Shown piece by piece: positions 1 through 8,268 of a DNA stretch of 64,000 nucleotides. Positions within the stretch are counted from its first letter, which is position 1. Each line of letters starts with the position of its first letter. Position numbers and translations under genes: made by a program. The stretch is from an uncultured beta proteobacterium (lineage in GTDB: Bacteria; Pseudomonadota; Gammaproteobacteria; Burkholderiales; Burkholderiaceae_C): NCBI GenBank assembly GCA_903869595.1, contig CAIPZV010000044.1:1-64000 (forward strand). The letters run 5' to 3'. The notes beneath the pieces were generated by a model. It worked only from the letters and a program-made list of their open reading frames with translations. It had not been told where the DNA came from and searched no databases.

Positions 1-1
1 A

Positions 2-103
2 CTCAGGAATATCAGCCAGAAATGGAATATGCCGATTCGAGACTGGAAGGCTGCGCTGAATCGGTTTAGTATTGAGTTTGAGGACCGGGTCCCTCAGCAA
101 TGA
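2..103 (+). CDS. IS256-family (mutator-type) transposase, C-terminal fragment
   Basis: An open frame enters from the left edge and ends at TGA 101-103, giving 33 residues. The string WNMPIRDWKAALNRF is the conserved tail of IS256/MULE-type transposases, where a W..P...W..ALN.F pattern closes the protein. The catalytic DDE residues are upstream of the window. The frame stops about 10 bases before the terminal repeat, the normal spacing for this family. The identification rests on recognising this short tail, but the terminal repeat beside it supports it independently. Confidence 0.8.
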   Translation, partial: LRNISQKWNMPIRDWKAALNRFSIEFEDRVPQQ

Positions 104-112
104 CCCTTAACT

Positions 113-140
113 CCGTTTACACAAAAATTCGGACACCCTC
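113..140. repeat. IS256-type terminal inverted repeat (right end)
   Basis: This AT-rich stretch directly follows the transposase stop codon and resembles the terminal repeats of IS256 elements (GAGnGTGTCCnnAnTTTTGTGTA when read inward). It also supplies the last codons and the stop codon of the minus-strand lipoprotein gene. Confidence 0.7.
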
Positions 141-1580
141 AGAGGTGCCGCCGTAAATAAAGGCCTTACCCTTATTGTCCGCGTCATAAGCGTCAAAAAA
201 GACTTTAACCGGGTAATCGGCGCTGGCGCCACATAGCGGAAATGCGGCACTGACAAAAGACGTACCAGCCACACTTGCTGCCGTATAGCCTGTGTCAATC
301 GTTTGACCATAAAAAACATCACCAAACTTTGCCACCCTGACGGTGCTGACGGTATTCACCGCTGGGCATATTCCATTTACCGGGGCGAATTTCAGCAAAT
401 ACCCCCCAAAACTTCCTGCCGTGGGGGAAGTTAGCCCCATAACTAAACGGTCACCCTTTGCCGCAACCTTGATAGAGGCAACTGAAGTAAGGCTCTCGTT
501 GTAAAAAAGGCTACCCGTCACACCGGTTTGAAAAGAAAAGCATAGACCCACGTCCTCGCTGCCTGCAACATAAGGATCCGATTTAAGCAGCGTATTGGTA
601 GTCGAACTGTGTCCCCAGTATTTGTATCTTGAAATAACCTGATCTACTCCATACGATCCGTCAATCCAAGTCAGAAGCTGTTTCGTAGTCAGGGCGGTTG
701 AGCCGTAAAAGTTATTTAGGTTTTTTGCCACATAGTCCATACGGGACATGCCTGCCGCGTTGTCTATGAGTAGGCGCACTGAGGTGGCGCCGCCGCTGCC
801 ATTGATCAAGCCATCATCGGTTAAGTCCTGTTGGAAATTTGCAATGAACTGGCTAATACCCACGCCGTTAACGCCGCCTTTTACTGCCAGCGCTGAAAGC
901 GCCGCCAGTACCTGATTAGCCGCTTGGTTTGTTTGGCTATTTGCGAGGTCAAGCTCACTGAAGTTGGCGGGGATTAGCTTGGAGGACGTATCAAGACCAC
1001 CGGGCATCAAGTCCGTGCTGTTGTAGATCCAAAATGCAGCCAGTACCTCTTTTTGCGCTTGTGTGCGTGCTGCTGCGAAGTTGCGGTAGGTGGCAGGTTT
1101 GGTCTTGTCTGTGACCAAGGCCACGAGACGCGGGCCTGCCAAGGTCGTCAGTAGGTTTACATTGACTAAACGATCAAGAATCAGGTCACCTTGGGCTTGC
1201 AGTAACACGCTGTCATTGGCGAGCTGACCCGTAACCTCATTGAAGTAGTAACCTTCCGCAAAGGTTTGAATATGCTGGCGGGTAAAGTTGATCGCTGAGG
1301 AGTCAAAGCGGCCTTGGTTGTCTTTGGTTAACAGGTCGTAAGTAAATCCTGTGGGCGCATAGGTAAATGGGTTGAGTTCATCGATCCAGACGTGGGAGCC
1401 TTTAAGCAAGGCCCCTTTTTGCGCTACGCCGCCTTCCACCGAAAACCCTGTAGATGTTTGGTTTACAACCTCACCGCCACCGCCACCGCCACCGCCACCG
1501 CCACCGCCACCGCCACCGCCACCGCCACAACCAGCCAGCACCAGGGTTATCGCGGCAAGTAAGCCAATGATGGTTTTCAT
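117..1580 (-). CDS. Poly-glycine lipoprotein of unknown function, 3' end cut by IS256
   Basis: The product has 487 residues with a classical lipoprotein signal: a hydrophobic stretch (residues 4-16) and lipobox LAGC with Cys18, followed by an unbroken run of glycines to about residue 36. Such glycine runs after the lipidated cysteine are common in surface or periplasmic lipoproteins of Comamonadaceae. I do not recognise the rest of the protein. The last codons (about EGVRIFV) and the TAA stop lie inside the inserted IS end, so the native C-terminus is lost or displaced; the native length is unknown. The product could still be made and exported, but it may be non-functional. It is probably a single-gene unit. 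Confidence 0.7.
   Translation of the reverse strand: MKTIIGLLAAITLVLAGCGGGGGGGGGGGGGGGGGGEVVNQTSTGFSVEGGVAQKGALLKGSHVWIDELNPFTYAPTGFTYDLLTKDNQGRFDSSAINFTRQHIQTFAEGYYFNEVTGQLANDSVLLQAQGDLILDRLVNVNLLTTLAGPRLVALVTDKTKPATYRNFAAARTQAQKEVLAAFWIYNSTDLMPGGLDTSSKLIPANFSELDLANSQTNQAANQVLAALSALAVKGGVNGVGISQFIANFQQDLTDDGLINGSGGATSVRLLIDNAAGMSRMDYVAKNLNNFYGSTALTTKQLLTWIDGSYGVDQVISRYKYWGHSSTTNTLLKSDPYVAGSEDVGLCFSFQTGVTGSLFYNESLTSVASIKVAAKGDRLVMGLTSPTAGSFGGYLLKFAPVNGICPAVNTVSTVRVAKFGDVFYGQTIDTGYTAASVAGTSFVSAAFPLCGASADYPVKVFFDAYDADNKGKAFIYGGTSEGVRIFV
1473..1528 (-). repeat. Hexanucleotide microsatellite (CCGCCA)n encoding the poly-Gly run
   Basis: About nine tandem copies of CCGCCA (GGTGGC on the coding strand) encode the glycine run just after the lipidated cysteine. 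Because the unit is six bases, slippage would change the tether length by two glycines per unit without breaking the frame. Confidence 0.85.
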
Positions 1581-2215
1581 ATCAATAATTCCAACTTTTG
1601 ATTATTTATTGGAGTCGTTTGAATCGACGCCTCGCCGCCACCAATACAAGAAACCAAACGCCCAGCAGTTGTAGTGACGGCAGATATAAGATAGTTTTAT
1701 CCGTATGCGACCGTCAATCTGCAATTGCGTACGCAGAACACTTCACGCAGATTTTTTGCGCTGAATAGGCGTGCTATTTAGCGCTCGATAAAAGGGCGCG
1801 CATCGCCTTCAAAATAATTTCTATTATTTCGAAATAGCGATAGCAAGATTGACTCAAGCTGACAGAAAAATCGAAAGTGACATCACAGAAAAAACTCTGC
1901 TGCTTTCTCGGTTTAGATGGGTCTTTAATGGATGTCGATCATCAAAGCTGTCAGGCTACCCACTACCGTGGGCCACTCGAAAACTGATCGCCAAACGTGG
2001 TGCCGAAGTTTGGCCGCCATTACCGACTGTTGAACGAAGCTCGGCGCATCTGCGGGTGGCGCTTCATCCAAAGCGGCGGTAGGCCTGATCACAGCGGGCC
2101 ATTACCTGGAAGCTTGGTAATTCCCAATCCTTTGTCGGGACAGGATTGGGACAAAACTCACCAAGAGTACAAAAGCCCGGGGCAGTTTCCCTCGCAGATC
2201 AAGGATGAATAGCGC
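1581..2215. other. 635-base gap without a recognisable gene
   Basis: Open frames of 60-80 codons exist here on the plus strand (for example 1849-2082 and 1997-2212), but none has a recognisable product or a good ribosome binding site. The first ~100 bases should hold the promoter of the minus-strand lipoprotein gene. A strong hairpin lies at 2122-2151. The composition is more AT-rich than in the neighbouring genes, as in decayed intergenic DNA. Confidence 0.5.
2122..2151. repeat. Perfect inverted repeat downstream of pntB
   Basis: TCCCAATCC (2122-2130) pairs with GGATTGGGA (2143-2151), and the loop itself contains TGTC/GACA. It lies 65 bases past the pntB stop codon. No T-run follows on the minus strand, so it is not a classical intrinsic terminator, but it could stabilise the 3' end of the pnt mRNA. 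Confidence 0.5.
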
Positions 2216-3646
2216 TTACTCAATCGCCTTGACCATGTCTTCAACGACCTTTTTCGCGTCGCCGAACACCATCATGGTTTTGTCCATGTAGAACAACTCA
2301 TTGTCCAGGCCGGCATAGCCTGCGGCCATGGAGCGCTTGTTGACGATGATGGTTTTGGCTTTGTAAGCTTCCAGAATCGGCATGCCGTAGATGGCGCTGC
2401 CCTTGATCATGGCGGCGGGGTTGACCACGTCGTTGGCACCCAGAACGATGGCTACATCTACTTGGCCGAATTCGCCGTTGATGTCTTCCATCTCGAACAC
2501 CTGGTCGTAAGGCACTTCGGCCTCGGCCAGCAACACGTTCATATGTCCTGGCATGCGGCCTGCCACCGGGTGTATGGCGTATTTCACCGTGATACCTTTG
2601 TGGATCAGCTTTTCAGCCAACTCTTTCACCGCGTGCTGCGCGCGCGCGACCGCCAAGCCGTAACCGGGCACGATGACCACGGTTTCAGCATTTCCCAAAA
2701 TAAAGGCTGCGTCATCCGCGCTGCCGCTTTTCACCGGACGCTGCTCAGTGCTACCGGCCACTGCGGTGCCCGCTTCACCGCCGAAGCCGCCCAAAATCAC
2801 GTTAAAGAACGAGCGGTTCATCGCCTTGCACATGATGTAAGACAAGATGGCGCCCGACGAGCCGACCAATGAACCGGCAATGATCAACATGCTGTTGTTC
2901 AGTGAAAAACCGATACCTGCTGCTGCCCAGCCCGAATAGCTGTTGAGCATGGACACCACCACCGGCATGTCGGCGCCGCCGATAGGGATGATGATGAGCA
3001 CGCCCAGCACAAAAGACAGCGCCAGCATCAGCAAAAACGCATTCCAGTCGCCTGTGAACATGAAGAAAACGCCTAAGCCAGCGGTGGCAATACCTAGGAG
3101 CAGATTCAGCATGTGCTGACCGGCAAACACCACCGGCGCGCCCTGGAACAAACGGAATTTGTAGCTACCCGACAGCTTGCCGAAAGCGATGACCGAGCCG
3201 CTGAAGGTGATAGCACCAATCGCCGCACCTAAGAACAACTCCAAGCGGTTTCCATTGGGTATGTCCAGCGTGCCCAGACCTTGAGCCACGATGCCGAAGG
3301 CCGCGGGTTCAACCACTGCGGCAATCGCGATGAACACCGCCGCCAAGCCGATCATGCTGTGCATGAAAGCGACCAGCTCGGGCATTTTGGTCATCTCGAC
3401 ACGCTGCGCCATGACGGCACCGGCACCGCCGCCGATCACCAGACCGAGCAGCACCCAGCCGAGGCCGTCGGCGTGACCGGCCAGATTGACGATCAGCGCG
3501 GCGGTGGTGATCACGGCTATCGCCATGCCGCTCATGCCAAACACATTACCGCGAATAGACGTGGTCGGGTGCGACAGCCCCTTGAGCGCCTGAATAAACA
3601 AAATACTGGCGACCAGGTACAAAAGAACAACGAGGTTCATGCTCAT
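2216..3646 (-). CDS. pntB: Proton-translocating NAD(P) transhydrogenase, subunit beta
   Basis: PntB carries the main membrane domain (dII) and the NADP(H)-binding domain (dIII) of the inner-membrane transhydrogenase, which couples proton entry to hydride transfer from NADH to NADP+. The 476-residue length is normal. About eight to nine hydrophobic helices fill residues 1-270. The NADP-binding GYG loop is at residues 328-330 in [12 protein letters not shown], followed by [18 protein letters not shown] and [12 protein letters not shown], all typical of dIII. The gene overlaps pntAB by four bases, so the three genes form one operon that supplies NADPH and redox balance. Confidence 0.97.
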   Translation of the reverse strand: MSMNLVVLLYLVASILFIQALKGLSHPTTSIRGNVFGMSGMAIAVITTAALIVNLAGHADGLGWVLLGLVIGGGAGAVMAQRVEMTKMPELVAFMHSMIGLAAVFIAIAAVVEPAAFGIVAQGLGTLDIPNGNRLELFLGAAIGAITFSGSVIAFGKLSGSYKFRLFQGAPVVFAGQHMLNLLLGIATAGLGVFFMFTGDWNAFLLMLALSFVLGVLIIIPIGGADMPVVVSMLNSYSGWAAAGIGFSLNNSMLIIAGSLVGSSGAILSYIMCKAMNRSFFNVILGGFGGEAGTAVAGSTEQRPVKSGSADDAAFILGNAETVVIVPGYGLAVARAQHAVKELAEKLIHKGITVKYAIHPVAGRMPGHMNVLLAEAEVPYDQVFEMEDINGEFGQVDVAIVLGANDVVNPAAMIKGSAIYGMPILEAYKAKTIIVNKRSMAAGYAGLDNELFYMDKTMMVFGDAKKVVEDMVKAIE

Positions 3647-3945
3647 TTTTCAGCTCCTGTCTTGGGGGCTTTTTTCTTGAACATTTCCAGCATGCGCCGT
3701 GTCACCAGAAAGCCGCCGAACACATTGACCGCCGCCAGCGCTACCGCCAGCACGCCCATGGTTTTACCCAGCGGCGTCACGGTGAGCGCGGCCGCCAGCA
3801 TGGCACCGACGATGATGATGGCCGACACCGCATTGGTCACCGCCATCAAAGGCGTATGCAATGCGGGTGTGACGTTCCAGACCACGTGGTAGCCGACGTA
3901 AATCGCCAGCACGAAAATAATGAGGTTGGTGATGGTGTGGTCCAT
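3643..3945 (-). CDS. pntAB: NAD(P) transhydrogenase, small membrane subunit alpha-2
   Basis: This 100-residue protein equals the membrane-helix end that is fused to the alpha subunit in E. coli but separate in Rhodospirillum-type enzymes. It has three to four hydrophobic segments (about residues 5-25, 33-55 and 60-82) and a basic C-terminus. It lies two bases after pntAA and overlaps pntB by four bases, which implies translational coupling of the membrane sector. Confidence 0.95.
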   Translation of the reverse strand: MDHTITNLIIFVLAIYVGYHVVWNVTPALHTPLMAVTNAVSAIIIVGAMLAAALTVTPLGKTMGVLAVALAAVNVFGGFLVTRRMLEMFKKKAPKTGAEK

Positions 3946-3947
3946 GC

Positions 3948-5078
3948 TTATTTCCTTTTGACGTCGCCGCCCTGTGTCATCAGGCAGGCCGCCACGATGT
4001 CGTCTTCCATGTCAACGGTGAATCCCTTGTCTTTGGGCAGCACCAGTTTCAAAAAATCCAGCACATTGCGTGCATAGAGCGCGGAAGCGTCAGCGGCAAC
4101 GAGTGCGGGCAAATTGGTTTCGCCGACCAGCGTGACGCCGTGCTTGACCACGGTGCGGTCGGTTTCGGTCAAGGGGCAATTACCGCCCACGCCATTGGCA
4201 CCTTTGCCAGCCGCCAAGTCGATGATGACCGAACCCGGTTTCATGCTTTTGACCATGTCCTCGGTGATCAGCACCGGCGCGGCGCGTCCGGGAATCAAGG
4301 CGGTGGAAATGACGGCGTCGGCCTGGGCCACGCGCTTGGCCACTTCCAATTTCTGACGGTCCAGCCAAGTTTGCGGCATAGGCCGTGCATAACCGCCCAC
4401 ACCTTCAGCGGCTTCTTTTTCTTCAGCGGTTTCATAGGGCACGTCGATGAACTTGGCGCCGAGCGACTCGACTTGTTCTTTCACGCTGGGGCGCACGTCC
4501 GAGGCTTCGATGACTGCGCCCAGACGTTTGGCGGTGGCAATCGCCTGCAAACCGGCCACACCCACGCCCAAAATAACGACGCGCGCGGCCTTGACGGTGC
4601 CGGCCGCCGTCATCAACATGGGGAAAAAGCGCTGGTATTTATCGGCCGCCATCATCACGGCTTTGTAACCGGCGATGTTGGCTTGCGAGGACAACACGTC
4701 CATGCTTTGCGCACGCGTGGTGCGCGGCGCGGCTTCCAGCGCAAAGCTGGTCAAACCGGCGGCGGCGATGTGTTGCAAACCCTCGGCGTCAAACGGGTTG
4801 AGCATGCCAACCAATGCGCTGCCGGATTTCATGTGCTTCAACTCAGCGGCTGACGGGGCGCGCACTTTGAGTACCAGCTCGGCACCCAAGGCACCTGCTG
4901 CGTCGGTGATTTGCGCACCCACGGCTTCATAAGCGGCATCGGTGACGCTGGCAGCAACACCGGCGCCGGATTGCACCGCGACCGTGTGGCCCTGGGCAAT
5001 GATTTTTTTGACTGTTTCCGGGGTCGCCGCCACCCGGCTCTCGCCGGCAACGGTTTCGGCGGGGACGCCTATGTGCAT
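3948..5078 (-). CDS. pntAA: NAD(P) transhydrogenase, soluble subunit alpha-1
   Basis: This is the NAD(H)-binding domain dI, a soluble protein related to alanine dehydrogenase, 376 residues long. The Rossmann glycine motif GVGVAG is at residues 171-176 in [22 protein letters not shown], and the N-terminus [20 protein letters not shown] is typical of the family. It is the first gene of the pntAA-pntAB-pntB operon. A good ribosome binding site (AGGAGCG) lies before the start. The promoter should lie in 5079-5197, between this gene and gspC, which is transcribed towards it. Confidence 0.97.
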   Translation of the reverse strand: MHIGVPAETVAGESRVAATPETVKKIIAQGHTVAVQSGAGVAASVTDAAYEAVGAQITDAAGALGAELVLKVRAPSAAELKHMKSGSALVGMLNPFDAEGLQHIAAAGLTSFALEAAPRTTRAQSMDVLSSQANIAGYKAVMMAADKYQRFFPMLMTAAGTVKAARVVILGVGVAGLQAIATAKRLGAVIEASDVRPSVKEQVESLGAKFIDVPYETAEEKEAAEGVGGYARPMPQTWLDRQKLEVAKRVAQADAVISTALIPGRAAPVLITEDMVKSMKPGSVIIDLAAGKGANGVGGNCPLTETDRTVVKHGVTLVGETNLPALVAADASALYARNVLDFLKLVLPKDKGFTVDMEDDIVAACLMTQGGDVKRK

Positions 5079-5197
5079 GAAATCGCTCCTATAGATGGCA
5101 AATATCGATGGGCGGAGAGCTTAACTGAATAACCCGACGCGCAAAACCCGTGTTTGAACTGACCTTGGTATCGGTTGGCACCTTGTTAAGCTGCGCA

Positions 5198-5644
5198 TTA
5201 GGGCTTGCTCAGCGGCGGCAGTTCCAGTATCTGGCTGGCCGGACCTTTCATGTTTGGGCCCACTTGTGCGCTGCGCAACCCCACAGATTGCAAGAGTAGT
5301 CCTTCACCCAGATTGCTTCCGACTTTATACGTCTTGGCAGGTGCATCGCCTACGATCAGTAAGGCATGGCCTTTGCCGCCCGCGCCTGCGACTACGCCTA
5401 GAAGTTGCATCGCCAGCGGCGGGGGCACTGGCGCGGTGTTAACAGCAGGCGCTGCGCCAGCGCCAAAGGCCCGTGCAAGTACGGCCCCATCCAGCAGGGG
5501 TGTGGGTGTCGTAGACACCGAAGCTTGCCAAGGCGCTGAATTGCTCAAGGTCATCGCCCACCACGCGACACTGCCGCTGGCCATCGCTGCCACACCAAAA
5601 GTGGCAACGCGGTTCCACCAAGTTTGAAACAAGCTTGTTTGCAT
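5198..5644 (-). CDS. gspC: Type II secretion inner-membrane protein GspC (short form)
   Basis: GspC spans the inner membrane once and links the inner-membrane platform to the GspD secretin. From the ATG at 5644 the protein has 148 residues: a short cytosolic tail, one membrane segment (about residues 13-32), a Pro/Ala-rich linker and a homology region (about 75-140) containing LLGVVAGAGGKGHALLIVGD. There is no C-terminal PDZ domain. A longer reading from a GTG at 5701 is possible but adds a tail not expected for the family. The gene stands alone, divergent from the regulator gene, and its partners gspG-gspF begin 14.8 kb away at 20428, so a secretion cluster appears to have been opened here by the glucan genes. 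Confidence 0.8.
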   Translation of the reverse strand: MQTSLFQTWWNRVATFGVAAMASGSVAWWAMTLSNSAPWQASVSTTPTPLLDGAVLARAFGAGAAPAVNTAPVPPPLAMQLLGVVAGAGGKGHALLIVGDAPAKTYKVGSNLGEGLLLQSVGLRSAQVGPNMKGPASQILELPPLSKP

Positions 5645-5714
5645 GCGCGGATTATCCGGGAATTCACTGGGCCGCAAGCCCCCATCCGGTTGGCATATCA
5701 CATGGCGGTATCAT

Positions 5715-5728
5715 AGAAAGCGGTTTCA
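5715..5728. promoter_or_regulatory. Near-consensus LacI-type operator upstream of the regulator gene
   Basis: AGAAAGCGGTTTCA matches 12 of 14 positions of the palindrome TGAAAGCGCTTTCA found at the other glucan promoters. It lies 45 bases before the proposed start of the LacI-type gene and 70 bases upstream of gspC. It suggests weak autoregulation and possibly a link to gspC expression. Confidence 0.55.
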
Positions 5729-5772
5729 AATACGCTTTTAAGCTTCCAGCAGGTCTGTATTTCAACAAGTGC

Positions 5773-6825
5773 ATGAAAAATAAAACACCATTCTCCGCGG
5801 CCAGCGTAGCGGTATTACCCGAGCGCGTGACCGTGACCTTGGATATGGTGGCCAAGCGCGCCGGTGTTTCACCCAGCACCGTGTCGCGCATATTGAATGG
5901 CACGGCGGTCGTCAGCGAGGCCAAGCGCCAGGCTGTCATGGATGCGACCCAGGAATTGGGCTTTGTACCCAACCCGCTGGCGCGCGGGCTGGCCGGCGGC
6001 AAGACTTTCAGCATTGGCGTCGTCACCCAAGCGATCGATAGCCCTTTTTATGGTGCGGCTTTGCGTGGTGTTGAAGACGCCTTAGACCCTGCAGGCTACA
6101 GCCCCCTATTTATGAGCGCGCATTGGGACCCGGCAGCCGAGGCGCGCTGCCTGGACGTGCTGCGTTCGCGGCGGGTAGATGGCATCGTGGTGCTGATGCC
6201 ACGCTTGTCCGATAGCGCGTTGGAGGCTTGCGCCCAGGCCTTGCCCATGGTGGTTACCGGGCGCGATTTGCGCGGCCCGCAGCTTTACTCCCTCAATTTC
6301 GACAATTTCAACGGCGGGCGCCTGGCCACCGAGCATTTGATTGCCCAGGGCCACCGCCAAATCGCGTTTATCGCAGGTGCCGACGAACACCCTGACGCCG
6401 CCGAGCGAATGCGCGGCTACCGCTATGCCTTGGCCGAGGCCAAGATTGCCTTTGATCCGCGCCTGGTCGTGCCCGGCCAGTACCACGAGGTCAGCGGCCT
6501 CGAGGCGGCCAAAACCCTGGTGCAACAAGGCCTGCCGTTTACTGCCATCTTTGCTGCCAATGACCAAATGGCTTCGGGCGCAGCCCTGGGCTTGTTCCAA
6601 AGTGGTCTGCGCGTTCCGCAAGATGTGGCCCTGGTTGGCTTTGACGACTTGCCAACCTCCATGTACGCCACCCCGCCCTTGAGTACCATCCAGCAACCGG
6701 CCTACGACCTAGGCCGCCTGGCTGCAGCGGCCATGCTGGAACTGCTGGCAGGCAACACCCCCACCGAGCAGCTGCCGGCCCCGGCGCTGCTGGTGCGCGC
6801 CTCCAGCGACTGCCTCCGTACCTGA
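5773..6825 (+). CDS. LacI-family transcriptional regulator of the beta-glucan locus
   Basis: The product (350 residues from the ATG at 5773) has an N-terminal LacI helix-turn-helix (about residues 21-65, TLDMVAKRAGVSPSTVSRIL then a hinge helix) and a periplasmic-binding-protein-like sugar-sensing core to the end. An upstream in-frame extension to 5635 is unlikely because it precedes the helix-turn-helix by too much and overlaps gspC. The gene sits directly before the ABC importer operon. Palindromes with a central CG, the usual LacI-family operator shape, lie before this gene, the importer, the barrel, GH81 and lipoprotein genes. It is probably a repressor released by a beta-glucoside, but activation cannot be excluded. 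The exact start is uncertain because no clear ribosome binding site is visible. Confidence 0.9.
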   Translation: MKNKTPFSAASVAVLPERVTVTLDMVAKRAGVSPSTVSRILNGTAVVSEAKRQAVMDATQELGFVPNPLARGLAGGKTFSIGVVTQAIDSPFYGAALRGVEDALDPAGYSPLFMSAHWDPAAEARCLDVLRSRRVDGIVVLMPRLSDSALEACAQALPMVVTGRDLRGPQLYSLNFDNFNGGRLATEHLIAQGHRQIAFIAGADEHPDAAERMRGYRYALAEAKIAFDPRLVVPGQYHEVSGLEAAKTLVQQGLPFTAIFAANDQMASGAALGLFQSGLRVPQDVALVGFDDLPTSMYATPPLSTIQQPAYDLGRLAAAAMLELLAGNTPTEQLPAPALLVRASSDCLRT

Positions 6826-6864
6826 TACGGGAATACCCTAGGGCGCAGCCCTAAATCGCGCTCT

Positions 6865-6889
6865 TATAATTTATTGAAAGCGCTTTCAA
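6865..6889 (+). promoter_or_regulatory. Promoter -10 box and LacI-type operator of the ABC importer operon
   Basis: TATAAT (6865-6870) is followed after three bases by the perfect 16-base palindrome TTGAAAGCGCTTTCAA (6874-6889). The operator would cover the transcription start, the classical repressor position. The binding-protein gene starts 65 bases downstream. Just upstream, TAGGGC/GCCCTA (6839-6853) can form a small hairpin after the regulator gene. Confidence 0.8.
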
Positions 6890-6954
6890 AACCCCGTTTG
6901 CGAAGTTGAAGCGTCTTTAACCGCTTTTCCCCACCTTCACTTTCAAAGGCGCAT

Positions 6955-8211
6955 ATGGCACAGCGAATCCTTTCCCGCACTTTACAAATCTCCTGTCTGT
7001 GGCTAGCCACGGCCTTTAGCACTGCGTTTGCGCAGACCGTGCTCAATATCGCGGCCTTCCCGGCGGTGGACGAAATCGCCAAGGCCGCCATCCCCGCGTT
7101 CAAGAAGAAGCACCCAGACGTGGAAGTCAAGATCACTAGCCGCGCTTACCCCGACCACCACACCGCCATGACCACGGCGCTGTCCACCTCGTCCAATTTG
7201 CCGGACGTGATGGTGGTGGAATACGGTTATGTGGGCCGCTTTGCCGAAGGCGGTGGCCTGGAAGACCTGGGCGCGGCGCCCTACAACATGCAAGCGCAGC
7301 GCGCCCGCATCGTGCCCTTTGCTTATGCCCAAGGCACTTCCACCAGCGGCGCCCTGGTCGCCATGCCCACGGACATCGGCCCGGGTACCTTGCTCTACCG
7401 CACCGATATCCTGAAAAAAGCCGGCCTTACCGAAGCGGATTTAACCCAATCCTGGGACGGCTTTGTCAACTCCGGCCTGAAGATCAAGTCCAGCACCGGC
7501 GCCTACCTCGTGGCCCATGCGCGTGATATCAAAGACATCATGATCCGCGCCGACCTGAAAACCGGCGAAGCCATGTACATCGATAAAACCGGCAAAGTGC
7601 TGGTGGACTCGCCGCGCTTTGTGCGCGCTTTTGAGATGGCCAAAAAAGTGCGCGACCAAAAGCTGGACGGCAAAATCGGCGCCTGGTCTAATGAATGGTC
7701 CGAAGGCTTTAAGCGCGGCACTATTGCCACCCAAATGACCGGTGCTTGGCTAGCCGGTCACCTGAACAACTGGCTCGCCCCTGAAACCAAAGGCCTGTGG
7801 CGCGCCGCCCAATTACCCGAAAAAGCATTCGGCTCATGGGGTGGCAGTTTTTACAGCATCCCCAAAGGCGCCAAGAACAAAGCACTGGCTGCCGACTTCA
7901 TCCAAATGATGACGCTGACCCCGGATTTGCAACTGGCCGCTTTCAAATCGCAAGACGCATTCCCCGCCCTGCTTGAAACGCATAAAGACGCCTTTTTTGA
8001 CCAGCCAATCGAATTTTTAGGCGGACAAAAAGCACGCTTGATCTGGCGCGAAGCAGCCCAAAAAATCAACGCGGTGGATGTCCACAAACTCGACCCGATT
8101 GCTGAAGAAATCATCAATACCGAGCTGGACAAAGTGCTGGACCAAGGTAAGGACGTGCGTACTGCACTGGCCGATGCCAAAGCCTTGCTGGAGCGCCGCG
8201 TTAAGCGCTAA
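6955..8211 (+). CDS. ABC sugar importer, periplasmic solute-binding protein
   Basis: This 418-residue protein begins with a signal peptide (hydrophobic residues 9-25, cleavage probably after AFA, residue 26) and continues as a family 1 extracellular solute-binding protein of the CUT1 sugar type. Typical features are ALSTSSNLPDVMVVEYG near residue 80 and LVAMPTDIGPGTLLYRTD near 135. It should capture oligosaccharides, here most likely beta-1,3-gluco-oligosaccharides judging by the neighbours, and pass them to the permeases encoded next. AAAGG precedes the ATG. It is the first gene of an operon of binding protein, two permeases, GH1 and ATPase. Confidence 0.92.
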   Translation: MAQRILSRTLQISCLWLATAFSTAFAQTVLNIAAFPAVDEIAKAAIPAFKKKHPDVEVKITSRAYPDHHTAMTTALSTSSNLPDVMVVEYGYVGRFAEGGGLEDLGAAPYNMQAQRARIVPFAYAQGTSTSGALVAMPTDIGPGTLLYRTDILKKAGLTEADLTQSWDGFVNSGLKIKSSTGAYLVAHARDIKDIMIRADLKTGEAMYIDKTGKVLVDSPRFVRAFEMAKKVRDQKLDGKIGAWSNEWSEGFKRGTIATQMTGAWLAGHLNNWLAPETKGLWRAAQLPEKAFGSWGGSFYSIPKGAKNKALAADFIQMMTLTPDLQLAAFKSQDAFPALLETHKDAFFDQPIEFLGGQKARLIWREAAQKINAVDVHKLDPIAEEIINTELDKVLDQGKDVRTALADAKALLERRVKR

Positions 8212-8268
8212 GCCCGCACTGCCCATCACCGCAGCACCGCCGACAATCGCCACACGCCAAGCACTTGC

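Larger units (their letters stand above)
1..140 (+). mobile_element. Right end of an IS256-family insertion sequence (left part outside window)
   Basis: The first 103 bases carry the C-terminal end of a transposase and are followed by a terminal inverted repeat of IS256 style (about 113-140, containing TTTACACAAAAATTCGGACA). The outer end of the element, read on the minus strand, begins GAGGGTGTCC, which places the junction with chromosomal DNA at about 140/141. The element lies inside the 3' part of the lipoprotein gene at 117-1580. The left end and any target duplication lie outside the window, so whether the element is complete cannot be judged. Confidence 0.8.

Noticed and set aside
1473..1528. 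Tandem repeat considered as a CRISPR-like array
   Set aside because: The units are six bases with no spacers and encode the glycine run of a lipoprotein.
1372..1674. Plus-strand frame with a poly-proline run
   Set aside because: It is the antisense reading of the (CCGCCA)n repeat in the lipoprotein gene.
1849..2212. Two overlapping plus-strand open frames of 71-77 codons in the gap before pntB
   Set aside because: No recognisable family, no good ribosome binding site, and the frames overlap each other and a hairpin.
4140..4853. Long open frame opposite pntAA, and many similar frames opposite other genes
   Set aside because: They mirror the high third-position GC of the real genes, and their His/Gln/Arg-rich translations match no family.
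5645..5701. Longer N-terminus for gspC from a GTG at 5701
   Set aside because: It adds 19 residues before the membrane segment and runs into the shared promoter region; no ribosome binding site supports it.
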